Position numbers and translations under genes: made by a program
In this document: positions 34,741 through 42,324 of the stretch, one piece after another
How positions within the stretch are numbered: the stretch's first letter is position 1
How the letters are laid out: every line of letters begins with the position of its first letter
Notes under the pieces: generated by a model
Database searches by the model: none
Seen by the model: the letters and a program-made list of their open reading frames with translations, nothing else
What the model was told of the DNA's origin: nothing
Assembly: GCA_947177735.1 (NCBI GenBank)
Contig: CAMWVP010000004.1
Location: 1-63,592, forward strand
Origin: an uncultured Clostridia bacterium
Lineage (GTDB): Bacteria; Bacillota; Clostridia; Oscillospirales; Ruminococcaceae
Length of the DNA: 63,592 nt
Direction of reading: 5' to 3'

Positions 34741-34960
34741 CTAATTGCCAATCGAAGTATAGACAAGATTTGCGGCAAGACCGCGCCTGGCGCAAGGACG
34801 CATTATGCGCCTGTTGTCTTTAGGACAACTGCGCAAAACGCTGCGACGCAGGCGTACTGTACGCATTATGCCTTTGGCAAAACGCTCCAAGGAGATTTGA
34901 CGCGGCGATAGGTGTGGGTTTGACGCAAAGATGTCTATACGTAGATTGACAATTAGTATT
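34738..34960. mobile_element. TIR-bounded element with CTAATTG ends
   Basis: This 223-bp element has inverted ends ATACTAATTGCCAATC and GATTGACAATTAGTATT, and inner AGTATAGACA/TGTCTATAC repeats. Its core hairpin (34807-34834) and GCATTATGCG/GCAAAACGCT neighbours are shared with the elements at 28.2, 33.8 and 35.4 kb, although the ends differ. It fills the space between the convergent Sfp-type and mazF genes. Confidence 0.8.
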
Positions 34961-34961
34961 A

Positions 34962-35303
34962 TTACAGTCCGAAGCTGACCGAAAGCGCATCGTTCACCTG
35001 CTGCATGGAGCCGCTGTCAAGCTCTCCCATGCGCTCCTTAAGCCGCCTTTTGTCCAATGTACGAACCTGCTCGAGAAGTACCACCGAGTCCTTTGCCAAG
35101 CCGCAGGACGACGCTGCCACGGAAATATGTGTCGGGAGCTGGGACTTTTCCTTTTTGCTGGTTATCGCCGCCGCAATGACTGTCGGCGAGTGCTTGTTTC
35201 CGATGTCGTTCTGCACTATCAGTACGGGTCTGATACCGCCCTGCTCCGAGCCTACGACGGGGCTCAGGTCGGCATAGTATATTTCACCGCGTTTAACTAA
35301 CAT
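34962..35303 (-). CDS. mazF: MazF/PemK-family endoribonuclease toxin
   Basis: This 113-residue protein matches the MazF/EndoA family of mRNA interferases: VKRGEIYYADLSPVVGSEQGG at the N-terminus (split here by convention), RPVLIVQNDIGNKHSPTVI, LEQVRTLDKRRL and a C-terminal helix. The ATG at 35303 follows AGGAAGGG; a longer upstream reading is rejected. No MazE-like antitoxin gene lies upstream, where the space is occupied by MITE copy B. In Firmicutes this gene often sits after alr with a small antitoxin; neither is present here. Confidence 0.9.
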   Translation of the reverse strand: MLVKRGEIYYADLSPVVGSEQGGIRPVLIVQNDIGNKHSPTVIAAAITSKKEKSQLPTHISVAASSCGLAKDSVVLLEQVRTLDKRRLKERMGELDSGSMQQVNDALSVSFGL

Positions 35304-35392
35304 TATAACCCTTCCTTTCGTTATTGTCGGCAGAAGTCTGCCTTGCCTGTCGAGAATATTATTGACCTTGATATTGTGATTATTCAAGGGCA

Positions 35393-35606
35393 TCTCTAAA
35401 AACCGGTTTGAAAAGGTAAAATTGGCATAGCATGTCGGCTGCACGCATTATGCGCTATGCGCAAAACGCTGAAAGCCGACGAAGCAAGGCTGTATGCCTT
35501 GCGAGAAGGTTTGACGACGCAGACGGCAGCTTTTTGCGCAGTTGTCAAAGACAACAGGCGCATAATGCGGCTATGCCGATTTTGCCTCAAACAAGGTTTT
35601 TAGAGA
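35393..35606 (-). mobile_element. MITE-like element, copy B
   Basis: This 214-bp element is an inverted near-identical copy of 28210-28444. Its ends are CTCTAAAAACCGGTTTGAAA and CTCAAACAAGGTTTTTAGAG. The core hairpin lies at 35536-35561. It occupies most of the 376-bp gap between mazF and the dGTPase gene, upstream of both. Confidence 0.85.
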
Positions 35607-35678
35607 GCCCTCAATAATTTTCCGACATTATATTTTATTCCGAACGGCTCTTTATTGCTATCGGAGAACGGAGTTTTT

Positions 35679-37103
35679 ATGTTTACATGGGAAAAGCTGC
35701 TCTGCGCGAAACGCGAGCGCGAGCATTCCTCGCGCAACCCCGAGGATATCCGCACGGAGTTCCGCAAGGATTATCACCGCATAATCGGCAGCGCCTCGTT
35801 CAGGCGCTTGCAGGACAAGGCGCAGGTCTATCCGCTCAAGCGCGGAGACCGCGTAAGAACACGCCTTACGCACTCGCTGGAGGTGAGCTCGTTCGCGGGC
35901 TCGCTCGGCGACACGATCTTCCGCAGGCTCATCGACGAGGGCAAGCCCGGAGTTGACGAGATCGTCCGCGAGAACTGCTCGGATATCCTCGAATGTGCGG
36001 GACTCGTCCATGATATCGGCAATCCGCCTTTCGGGCACTTCGGCGAGTTCGCGATACGTCAGTGGTTCGACGACAATCTGTCTAAGCTGTCGTTTAGGGG
36101 TCAGCCGGTGTCCGAGCTGCTGACCGATCGTATGAAAGCGGATTTCCTCAACTTTGAGGGCAACGCGCAGGCGCTCCGCGTGCTCACGCGGCTGCACTGC
36201 CTGATGGATATGGACACGGGAATGAACCTCACCTACGCGCTGCTGAACACGATAGTGAAGTACCCCGTAAGCTCTTTGGGCATCGATAAGAACAGCGGCG
36301 ATATCAGGACTAAGAAGATGGGATACTACCTTTCGGAGGAGCCGCTTTTTCGGGATATCACCGAATGTACCGGTGCGGGAGAGCTGCGCTACCCGCTGAC
36401 GTTTATCCTCGAGAGCGCGGACGATATCGCCTACAAGACCGCCGATATTGAGGACGCCGCCGTAAAGGGAATGGTAAGCTATCACCGCATACTTGACGAG
36501 CTGCGCGGCGGCAGATACCGCGAGAACCGATCCTCCGAGGAGACCGCGATGCTCGACGACGCGGCTGACCGTCTCGAACGGTCGTTCAAGGAGGCGGGCG
36601 AGTTCAATATGCGCGACCCGCAGCTAAAAGCCGTTCAGCGTTGGATAGTCGGACTTCAGAGCACGCTCATCTACGCTGCCGCGGACGCGTTCTGCGGCAA
36701 TTATGAGGCTATAATGAACGGAGAGTTCAGGCGCGAGCTGCTTGCGGCAAGCCCCGCGGCAGCGCTTGCCGATGCGCTGGGCGACATCGCATACCGATAC
36801 GCGTTTCGCTCGTCGTCGATCGTGATGAGCGAGCTTTCCGAGGACGCGATGATGACGTTCCTGCTGGACAAGATCGTCGGCGCCGCGCTGCGCTTCGATA
36901 CGGACGAAAAACGCATCTTTGACCGCGACCTCACCGAGGTGCTGTCCGAGAACTATCTCGAGATCTGCCGCCGCGCCTGCGACGGAAAAACGGACGCGGA
37001 GCAGTGCTATCGGAGACTGCTTTTCGCGACGGACTGCGTATGCGGAATGACGGACAGCTATGCGGAGGAATTTTATCGTATGCTTAGCGGAAACGAGGGT
37101 TGA
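35679..37103 (+). CDS. dgt: Deoxyguanosinetriphosphate triphosphohydrolase-like HD protein
   Basis: This 474-residue HD-domain hydrolase would remove triphosphate from dNTPs. It has FRKDYHRIIGSASFRRLQDK, RTRLTHSLEVSS, the HD pair in AGLVHDIGNPPFGHFGE, FEGNAQALRVLTRL and LESADDIAYKTADIEDA. This is the clostridial Dgt-like type, somewhat longer than the shortest members. The start at 35679 (MFTWEKLL) follows a GGAG site. The response regulator gene begins 1 bp after its stop, so the two are cotranscribed. Confidence 0.9.
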   Translation: MFTWEKLLCAKREREHSSRNPEDIRTEFRKDYHRIIGSASFRRLQDKAQVYPLKRGDRVRTRLTHSLEVSSFAGSLGDTIFRRLIDEGKPGVDEIVRENCSDILECAGLVHDIGNPPFGHFGEFAIRQWFDDNLSKLSFRGQPVSELLTDRMKADFLNFEGNAQALRVLTRLHCLMDMDTGMNLTYALLNTIVKYPVSSLGIDKNSGDIRTKKMGYYLSEEPLFRDITECTGAGELRYPLTFILESADDIAYKTADIEDAAVKGMVSYHRILDELRGGRYRENRSSEETAMLDDAADRLERSFKEAGEFNMRDPQLKAVQRWIVGLQSTLIYAAADAFCGNYEAIMNGEFRRELLAASPAAALADALGDIAYRYAFRSSSIVMSELSEDAMMTFLLDKIVGAALRFDTDEKRIFDRDLTEVLSENYLEICRRACDGKTDAEQCYRRLLFATDCVCGMTDSYAEEFYRMLSGNEG

Positions 37104-37104
37104 T

Positions 37105-37773
37105 ATGTACAAGGTTTTTCTTGCCGAGGACGACGACGGCATTGCAAATGCGATAACAAAGCGGCTCACCGATTGGGAGTTTTCGGTGCGCCGCGCGGAT
37201 AACTACCGCGACGTGCTCGCGGAGTTTCGGGAGTTCGACCCGCATATAGTGCTGCTCGACATCTCGCTGCCGTTCTTTGACGGCTTCCACTGGTGCAGCG
37301 AAATACGACGCGTGAGCAAATGTCCCGTGATGTTCATCTCGTCCGCTTCGGACAATCTGAACATCGTCACGGCAATGAATATGGGCGGCGACGATTTCAT
37401 CGCGAAGCCGTTCGATCTGAGCGTTATGGTCGCCAAGGTTCAGGCGCTGCTGCGCAGGAGCTACGATTTCGCCGAGAACGTCGGCGTTATCACGCATAAG
37501 GGCGCTGTGCTGAATACGGGCGACGCGACATTGACGTTCAACGGCGAAAACATAGACCTGACCAAAAACGAGTTCAGGATAATGCAGACGCTGATGGAAA
37601 ACAAAGGAAAAGTCGTGAGCCGCGAGCTGCTGATGAACAGGCTCTGGGCGACCGACAGCTACGTCGACGAGAACACCCTCTCGGTGAATATCGCGCGGCT
37701 GAGAAAAAAGCTCGAGCAGGCGGGTCTGCATGACTTTATCACGACCAAGGTCGGAATGGGGTATATTGTATAA
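37105..37773 (+). CDS. OmpR-family response regulator
   Basis: This 222-residue two-component regulator has a receiver domain (YKVFLAEDDDGIANAIT, phospho-acceptor Asp in HIVLLDISLPFFDG, SSASD, DDFIAKPFD with the conserved Lys). A winged-helix DNA-binding domain follows (LTKNEFRIMQTLMENKGKVV, NTLSVNIARLRKKLE). No sensor kinase gene is adjacent: dgt precedes it and a hydrolase follows. This is unusual because OmpR-type regulators normally pair with a kinase in the same operon. The partner may be elsewhere. Confidence 0.9.
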   Translation: MYKVFLAEDDDGIANAITKRLTDWEFSVRRADNYRDVLAEFREFDPHIVLLDISLPFFDGFHWCSEIRRVSKCPVMFISSASDNLNIVTAMNMGGDDFIAKPFDLSVMVAKVQALLRRSYDFAENVGVITHKGAVLNTGDATLTFNGENIDLTKNEFRIMQTLMENKGKVVSRELLMNRLWATDSYVDENTLSVNIARLRKKLEQAGLHDFITTKVGMGYIV

Positions 37774-38405
37774 TGGTGAACACAATGAATCTGATACTGC
37801 TGCACGGTCTGGGGCAAAGCGCTGCGGCGTGGGATAATACCATAGATCACTTGCCCGAAAGCATTTCTCCCGTCCGCCCCGAGCTTTCGAAGCTTGCCAA
37901 AGGCGACTACAACAAGCTTTATATGGCGTTCTGTGACTACTGTAACGGCTTTGATATGCCGCTCGACTTGTGCGGACTGTCGCTCGGCGCGGTGTTGGCG
38001 CTAAACTACGCCGTTGACTTTCCCGAAAAGGTGCGCTCGGCGATACTTATAGCGGGACAGTATAAAGTGCCGAAAGCGCTTATGAAATTTCAAGGTCTGA
38101 TATTCCGCCTTATGCCGAAAAAGACTTTTTCGGACATGGGTTTCGACAAGTCTGACTTTATCGCGCTGAACGGTTCTATGGCGGGTCTTGATTTCACCGA
38201 TAAGATGAAGAACATGACGGCAGACGTACTTGTCGCCGTCGGGGAACGCGACAAGCCCAACGCAAAGGCGGCGAATGAAATGTCCGGGCTGCTTGACTGT
38301 TCTTTGGAGGTAATTCCGAATTCGGGTCACGAGGTCAACGTCGATAATCCTAAGGCGCTTGCGGAGATGATCGCGGCGTTTTACGAGAGGTCAGGGCTTA
38401 TCTAA
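37773..38405 (+). CDS. Alpha/beta hydrolase
   Basis: This 210-residue alpha/beta-hydrolase has an oxyanion segment (LILLHGLGQSAAAWDN), the nucleophile elbow CGLSLGAVLALNYA (Ser in GLSLG), VAVGERDKP (acid) and the catalytic His in NSGHEVNVDNPK. The substrate is unknown. The ATG at 37773 shares one base with the upstream stop; a second ATG at 37785 is possible. The 3' end overlaps the convergent FAD/Rieske gene by 15 bp. Confidence 0.85.
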   Translation: MVNTMNLILLHGLGQSAAAWDNTIDHLPESISPVRPELSKLAKGDYNKLYMAFCDYCNGFDMPLDLCGLSLGAVLALNYAVDFPEKVRSAILIAGQYKVPKALMKFQGLIFRLMPKKTFSDMGFDKSDFIALNGSMAGLDFTDKMKNMTADVLVAVGERDKPNAKAANEMSGLLDCSLEVIPNSGHEVNVDNPKALAEMIAAFYERSGLI

Positions 38406-39704
38406 GTCGACGTTGGCGGGATTGTCGAGCAGCTTGCCGTCGCGCGCGAACCGAGAGCCATGGCAGGGGCAGTCCCACGAGCGCTCTGTCGAGTTCCACT
38501 TCAACGCGCAGCCAAGGTGCGGGCAGCGCGGAACAGTCGGCGTGAACAGGTTTTTCGCGGCGCTCAGCCCGTTTACCGCGAGCTGCTTTTTCATCATACT
38601 GCGGCTCGGATTGAATACCTCGGCATAGGGGTTAGGCTTGCCGAGAATCTTGTCGCGGAGTATCTCCGCGGCAGTCATCGCTGTCGTCATTCCCCACTTG
38701 TTGAAGCCCGTCGCCACGTACATATTCGGCGTGAGCAGGGAGTAGTTCCCGATATACGGCAGCCCGTCGAGCGACATACAATCCTGCGCGCTCCAGAGGT
38801 ATTGCACCTCCGCGTCGGGATAGGCGAGCCCGGCAAAGTTTTCCAGTTCCCGTCTGCGGCACGGCTCGCCCGTCTTGTGCGCCTCGCCGCCTATTATAAG
38901 CAGCTCCCCGAGGTTTCTGAACGAATAGCCTCGGGTGTTCTCGTCCATATATATACCGTTCAGGACGGGGGCGTTTTTCAGAGCGATCACCTCTGAGCGG
39001 CTCTGATACAGCTTGAGAAAATAACTGCCGTGAGTGTTGATAAACGGGAAATGTGTGGCTATGACTATCTTGTCGGCGGTTATCTTTGCGCGTTTCGAGA
39101 GGGCTGTCCTGCCGCTTAATTCGATTATGTGGGTGTGCTCGAAAATGCGGACGTTATCGGACATCTCGTCAACAATACCGCGCAGGAATCTCAGCGGCTC
39201 GAACACCGCCTGCCCCTTGAACTTTATCGCGCCGACCGTCTGAAACGGCAGCTCGTCGACCTTGCAGAGCTCCGCCGTGAAGCCTATCTTTGCAAGAGCG
39301 GTCATTTCGCTTTCAAGCGCGGCACGGTTAGTGCGCGAGTAGATAAAGCTGTCCGTTTTACGGAAGCCGCAGTCGATCTTACGGCTCAGCTCCGCGTAAC
39401 GTTTCAGCGCGTTTCGGTTAGCGTCAAGGTACATTTTCGCCTTTTCCGCTCCGTAGTCTGAAAGTATGCGCCGGTAGATGAGCCCATGCTGGAACGTGAT
39501 CTTGGCGGTCGTTTTGCCCGTTATGCCCGAGCAAATACGCCTGCGCTCCGCGACGACGCAGGAAACGCCGCTTTTTTGCAGTTCATACGCCGTAAGCAAT
39601 CCGGCAATACCGCCGCCGACTATTAGAACGTCGGCTTTTATACTGCCCCTTGCCGCGGGAAATTCGGGCATTTCAACGTCTGCCCAGACGGATAGATTTT
39701 CCAT
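38391..39704 (-). CDS. FAD-dependent oxidoreductase with C-terminal Rieske [2Fe-2S] domain
   Basis: This 437-residue DAO-type flavoprotein has an N-terminal dinucleotide fold (ADVLIVGGGIAGLLTAYEL), SCVVAERRRICSGITGKTTA, and ATGFNKWGMTTAMTAAEIL near the end of the FAD domain. A C-terminal Rieske domain follows, with CPHLGCALKW and CPCHGSRF ligands. Homologues are annotated as glycine/D-amino-acid oxidase-like proteins fused to Rieske, of unknown substrate. The ATG at 39704 follows GGAGTGAGGA; an upstream extension is rejected. An 18-bp sequence upstream is shared with the ABC ATPase gene at 49.7 kb. Confidence 0.88.
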   Translation of the reverse strand: MENLSVWADVEMPEFPAARGSIKADVLIVGGGIAGLLTAYELQKSGVSCVVAERRRICSGITGKTTAKITFQHGLIYRRILSDYGAEKAKMYLDANRNALKRYAELSRKIDCGFRKTDSFIYSRTNRAALESEMTALAKIGFTAELCKVDELPFQTVGAIKFKGQAVFEPLRFLRGIVDEMSDNVRIFEHTHIIELSGRTALSKRAKITADKIVIATHFPFINTHGSYFLKLYQSRSEVIALKNAPVLNGIYMDENTRGYSFRNLGELLIIGGEAHKTGEPCRRRELENFAGLAYPDAEVQYLWSAQDCMSLDGLPYIGNYSLLTPNMYVATGFNKWGMTTAMTAAEILRDKILGKPNPYAEVFNPSRSMMKKQLAVNGLSAAKNLFTPTVPRCPHLGCALKWNSTERSWDCPCHGSRFARDGKLLDNPANVDLDKP

Positions 39705-39734
39705 TTCCTCACTCCGTTTCAGTTGGATTTTGTA

Positions 39735-39752
39735 GAACAGGTTCTTACTATT
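39735..39752 (-). promoter_or_regulatory. Shared 18-bp leader motif, copy 1
   Basis: Minus-strand AATAGTAAGAACCTGTTC lies about 30-48 bp upstream of the FAD/Rieske start. The same motif (one T for C) occurs at the same distance from the ABC ATPase start, and it contains a GAAC-N2-GTTC inverted repeat. It could be an operator or a remnant of an element end. Confidence 0.45.
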
Positions 39753-39830
39753 ATTTCCCAAAAACTCTAAAAAATCCTCTCATGTAATATTTCGCGAAAA
39801 ATGCGCAAAATACTGCAAAGAGGTGTGAAA

Positions 39831-40241
39831 ATGAAACTAACGGTAATAGTCGGAGAAAGCCACGCGGAGCTCGGGGATTGTCCCGTCGTAAAAGCGCGGG
39901 GCGGGGCGTCAGTGGACTGCCCGTTTGCGGCGGTGATAGTCGGAAAGGGCGCGGAAGTGGAGGTGAGCTCCGCGCTCGGGGTCATCGCAGACGGCAGCAG
40001 TTTTCGGCAGAAGCTGCCGCGCGGCATACAGCTCATCACCTGCGGGATAAGCCCGAAGAACACCGTTTCGGTGACGTCGCGCACGTCGGACAGGCTGACG
40101 CTCGCGCTGAACCGCTCGGTGCGGACGGCGTCGGGAGTATGCGAGCCGCTCGAACAGCCCGTCGACGCCGCGGAGGACGAAGATGAGTACGATATTATGG
40201 CGGCGTTCGCGGCGCGGATAATCCTCGGACTGCCCGAATAA
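39831..40241 (+). CDS. Hypothetical protein
   Basis: This 136-residue soluble protein begins KLTVIVGESHAELGDCPVVK and has a middle region rich in Ser and Thr (SVTSRTSDRLTLALNRS) and an acidic tail. It has a good AGAGGTG ribosome-binding site and is followed 16 bp later by a 40-residue Cys-rich protein gene. I do not recognise the family. It may form a small operon with the next gene. Confidence 0.65.
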   Translation: MKLTVIVGESHAELGDCPVVKARGGASVDCPFAAVIVGKGAEVEVSSALGVIADGSSFRQKLPRGIQLITCGISPKNTVSVTSRTSDRLTLALNRSVRTASGVCEPLEQPVDAAEDEDEYDIMAAFAARIILGLPE

Positions 40242-40257
40242 ATCACGGAGGTGCGGT

Positions 40258-40380
40258 ATGAATATGATAATATGCGGCGAGGACTGCCGCCACCAGAAGG
40301 ACGGATATTGTATGCTCGACGACCTCACTCACGCGAACGCCTCCGCGTCATCGGAGTGCTGCTATTTTGAGAAAAGATAA
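40258..40380 (+). CDS. Small Cys-rich conserved protein
   Basis: This 40-residue protein has the cysteine pattern ICGEDCRHQKDGYCMLDD and a terminal CCYFEKR. It matches a small widespread clostridial family often mislabelled hydroxymyristoyl-ACP dehydratase; a metal-binding role is inferred, not shown. The GGAGGTG ribosome-binding site and tight spacing to the preceding gene support it. A terminator follows 3 bp after the stop. Confidence 0.72.
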   Translation: MNMIICGEDCRHQKDGYCMLDDLTHANASASSECCYFEKR

Positions 40381-40383
40381 ACC

Positions 40384-40411
40384 TAAGCTCCCGCGGAATT
40401 TCGCGGGAGCT
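40384..40411 (+). terminator. Hairpin after the small Cys-rich protein gene
   Basis: AAGCTCCCGCG pairs with CGCGGGAGCTT around a short GAATTT loop. No long T-run follows because a TIR-bounded element begins at its last bases. Confidence 0.65.
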
Positions 40412-40543
40412 TCAGACTGTCGATAAACCCTCATCTACTTCGTCAACGGCTTGTTCGGCAGCCATTAAGGCTAGCCGACAAGCCTAGGTTGACCGCGAAG
40501 CGGTCATTCGTCCTCGTATCTGAGGGCTTCTCGACAGTCTGAA
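40411..40543. mobile_element. TIR-bounded element with TTCAGACTGTCGA ends
   Basis: This 133-bp element has 23-bp imperfect inverted ends (TTCAGACTGTCGATAAACCC and its partner CTTCTCGACAGTCTGAA). The inside has further inverted pairs (GGCTTGTTCGGC/GCCGACAAGCC and GACCGC/GCGGTC). The ends are distinct from all others in the window. Confidence 0.78.
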
Positions 40544-40591
40544 TGTGGACTTTTTCTACAAGCTGCGCGCCGTCGCTTTGCAACGGCGCTT

Positions 40592-40915
40592 ATGCGTTAT
40601 AACAACGGCATAGTGGAACGTCACATAGAGCGCGTACTTTCTGCACACCATATCGATGAGCATATCACCCCGGGTATTATACCGTATGTCGGTGCGATGC
40701 GACTTGCGCTCAGCGGTCCCGGGCTCCTTGCAATATGAGCCCGCGTTTTTTCTTTCGGAGAAGCTTCCGCGCCGACTGCCGTACCGTCCGCAAAAGCGCT
40801 TCCCGAGCGGTCTCAAGCAATCCGTTATCCTACGCCGAATAAATAATAGAACGATCAAAATCGCAAAAAACTGCACAAATTTTGCAAGTCGGAAAAATTT
40901 TTTCTGCAAAAACAC
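40592..40915. other. Gene-free stretch with possible small ORF and decayed transposase remnant
   Basis: From 40544 to the promoter at 40916 no convincing gene is visible. A 48-codon plus-strand reading (40592-40738) ends in a GGGCTC/GAGCCC hairpin with a GCGTTTTTT tail at 40721-40749, a good terminator shape. The minus strand has an open frame whose end (YVTFHYAVVITHKRRCKA) faintly resembles the HxVxxTKYRR motif of IS200-type transposases. Neither is strong. Confidence 0.35.
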
Positions 40916-40944
40916 TTGAAAAAAAATCGCTAAAGGTGTATTAT
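40916..40944 (+). promoter_or_regulatory. Promoter of the RpiR-type regulator gene
   Basis: TTGAAA (40916-40921), a 17-bp spacer and TATTAT (40939-40944) lie about 120 bp upstream of the start. Confidence 0.65.
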
Positions 40945-41065
40945 GTAATAGGTAAAGAATTTGAAACAGCCCCGCCCCATCCGCAAGACCGTCGGGGAAC
41001 GTTCGCGGAAAGAACGGCGCGAAACGACGCGCGCGTATCGGTTCGGGCTGACCAAGGAGTAAAAA

Positions 41066-41926
41066 ATGAACGAGGATCTTTTAAAGCAGATAGAGGATAA
41101 GCTCCCAAAATTTTCCAAGAGCCAGAAGCTCATTGCCAGATTCATTCTCGAGCACTACGAGAAAGCCGCGTATATGACGGCGCTCAAGCTCGGGAACGCG
41201 GTCGGCGTGAGCGAGAGCACGGTCGTGCGCTTCGCCATCGAGCTCGGCTTCGAGGGCTATCCGCAGCTTCAGCGCTCACTGCAAAGCCACATCAAGAACC
41301 GACTGACCTCGCTCCAAAGAATGGACGTTACGAGAAGCCGCATCGGCGACGAGGATCCCGTCGTCGGCGTTCTCAATCAGGATATCGATAAGATACGCCG
41401 CACCCTCGAGACCATCGACAAGGAGAGCTTTGACAACGCTGTCTCGACCATCTGCGCGTCAAAGCGGATATACATTCAGGGCGCTATGTCGTCGGGCTTG
41501 CTCGCGAGCTTTATGCACTACTATCTGCGGCTGATATTCGACAGCGTAACGCTCGTAGGCGCGGTGGGCACGGCGGAGCTGTACCGTCAGATGATACACA
41601 TCGGCGAGGGCGACCTGCTCATTGCGATGAGCTTTCCGCGCTATGCCTCGGGCACTATCGAGGCGTGCCGATTCGCGCGCGAGTCGGGAGCGCACATAAT
41701 CGCCATAACCGACAGCGACAACTCGCCACTCGTGCAGTACGCTCACACCTCCTTGTACGCCTACTCGGATATGGTGTCGTTCGTCGACAGTCTTGTAGCG
41801 CCCATGAGCCTTATCAACGCGCTGATAGCCACGGTCTCGGCGGCAAACCGCTGCCGCGTCGAGCAGACCTTCGGCAAGCTCGAACAGCTCTGGGACAGCA
41901 GCGGGGTCTATAAGAAAGATGTCTGA
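41066..41926 (+). CDS. MurR/RpiR-family transcriptional regulator
   Basis: This 286-residue regulator has an N-terminal RpiR helix-turn-helix (residues 1-77, LGNAVGVSESTVVRFAIELG) and a C-terminal SIS sugar-phosphate-binding domain (about 120-260, YIQGAMSSGLLASFMHYYLR, GDLLIAMSFPRYASGTIEAC). Such proteins usually sense phosphosugars. No sugar gene is beside it, so the target is unknown; it precedes a small hypothetical gene it overlaps by 8 bp. The ribosome-binding site is AAGGAG. Confidence 0.88.
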   Translation: MNEDLLKQIEDKLPKFSKSQKLIARFILEHYEKAAYMTALKLGNAVGVSESTVVRFAIELGFEGYPQLQRSLQSHIKNRLTSLQRMDVTRSRIGDEDPVVGVLNQDIDKIRRTLETIDKESFDNAVSTICASKRIYIQGAMSSGLLASFMHYYLRLIFDSVTLVGAVGTAELYRQMIHIGEGDLLIAMSFPRYASGTIEACRFARESGAHIIAITDSDNSPLVQYAHTSLYAYSDMVSFVDSLVAPMSLINALIATVSAANRCRVEQTFGKLEQLWDSSGVYKKDV

Positions 41927-42236
41927 TAAAGAGTGGAGCTTTTTTTACCGTCAATTGGAATCGGGATTGCATATCGACGAGACCTGCTTTTATTTTTCCG
42001 ACGATCCAAACGAGTGCGAGCATTATCTCGGCTGTCTGCCGCAATATGAAAAGCCGTATTGGATAGGATACTGCGACGTTGAAAACGGCTGCGAATTTAA
42101 GTCCGCCCTCGAGTTGGTAAACGCACCCGTATTTGACGGCAGATCGCTGGAGCAGCGCCGGGGAGAAATGGTCATTATCTCGGTGGATGGATTATCGTAT
42201 GATAACTGGCTTAGGCTTAGGCAGAGGCTGCACTGA
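41919..42236 (+). CDS. Hypothetical protein
   Basis: This 105-residue acidic soluble protein (CFYFSDDPNECEHYLGCLPQ, YWIGYCDVENGCEF) has no family I recognise. It overlaps the regulator gene by 8 bp, so it is translated from the same mRNA. Its TGA lies inside the CACTGATCAAAC end of a degenerate short element (42230-42288). Confidence 0.65.
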   Translation: MSDKEWSFFYRQLESGLHIDETCFYFSDDPNECEHYLGCLPQYEKPYWIGYCDVENGCEFKSALELVNAPVFDGRSLEQRRGEMVIISVDGLSYDNWLRLRQRLH

Positions 42237-42288
42237 TCAAACGGCTGCCCGGGATCTCACATAAGCCTTTTATCGGTGTTTCCTTAGA
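42230..42288. repeat. Degenerate short TIR element
   Basis: CACTGATCAAACGG at the left and TCGGTGTTTCCTTAG at the right match the ends of the element at 56479-56582 (CACTGATTAAACGG and CAGCGTTTCCTTAG). Only 59 bp remain. It overlaps the stop codon of the upstream gene. Confidence 0.6.
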
Positions 42289-42324
42289 AATTATGCGACA
42301 TTGCGGGGCAAGAGGTTGAATACT

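Noticed and set aside
35304-35444. Longer mazF start upstream of 35303
   Set aside because: The extension reads into element sequence, while the ATG at 35303 has a strong AGGAAGGG site and matches family starts.
39735-39752. LexA (SOS) box
   Set aside because: Gram-positive LexA sites have GAAC-N4-GTTC; both copies here have a 2-bp spacer.
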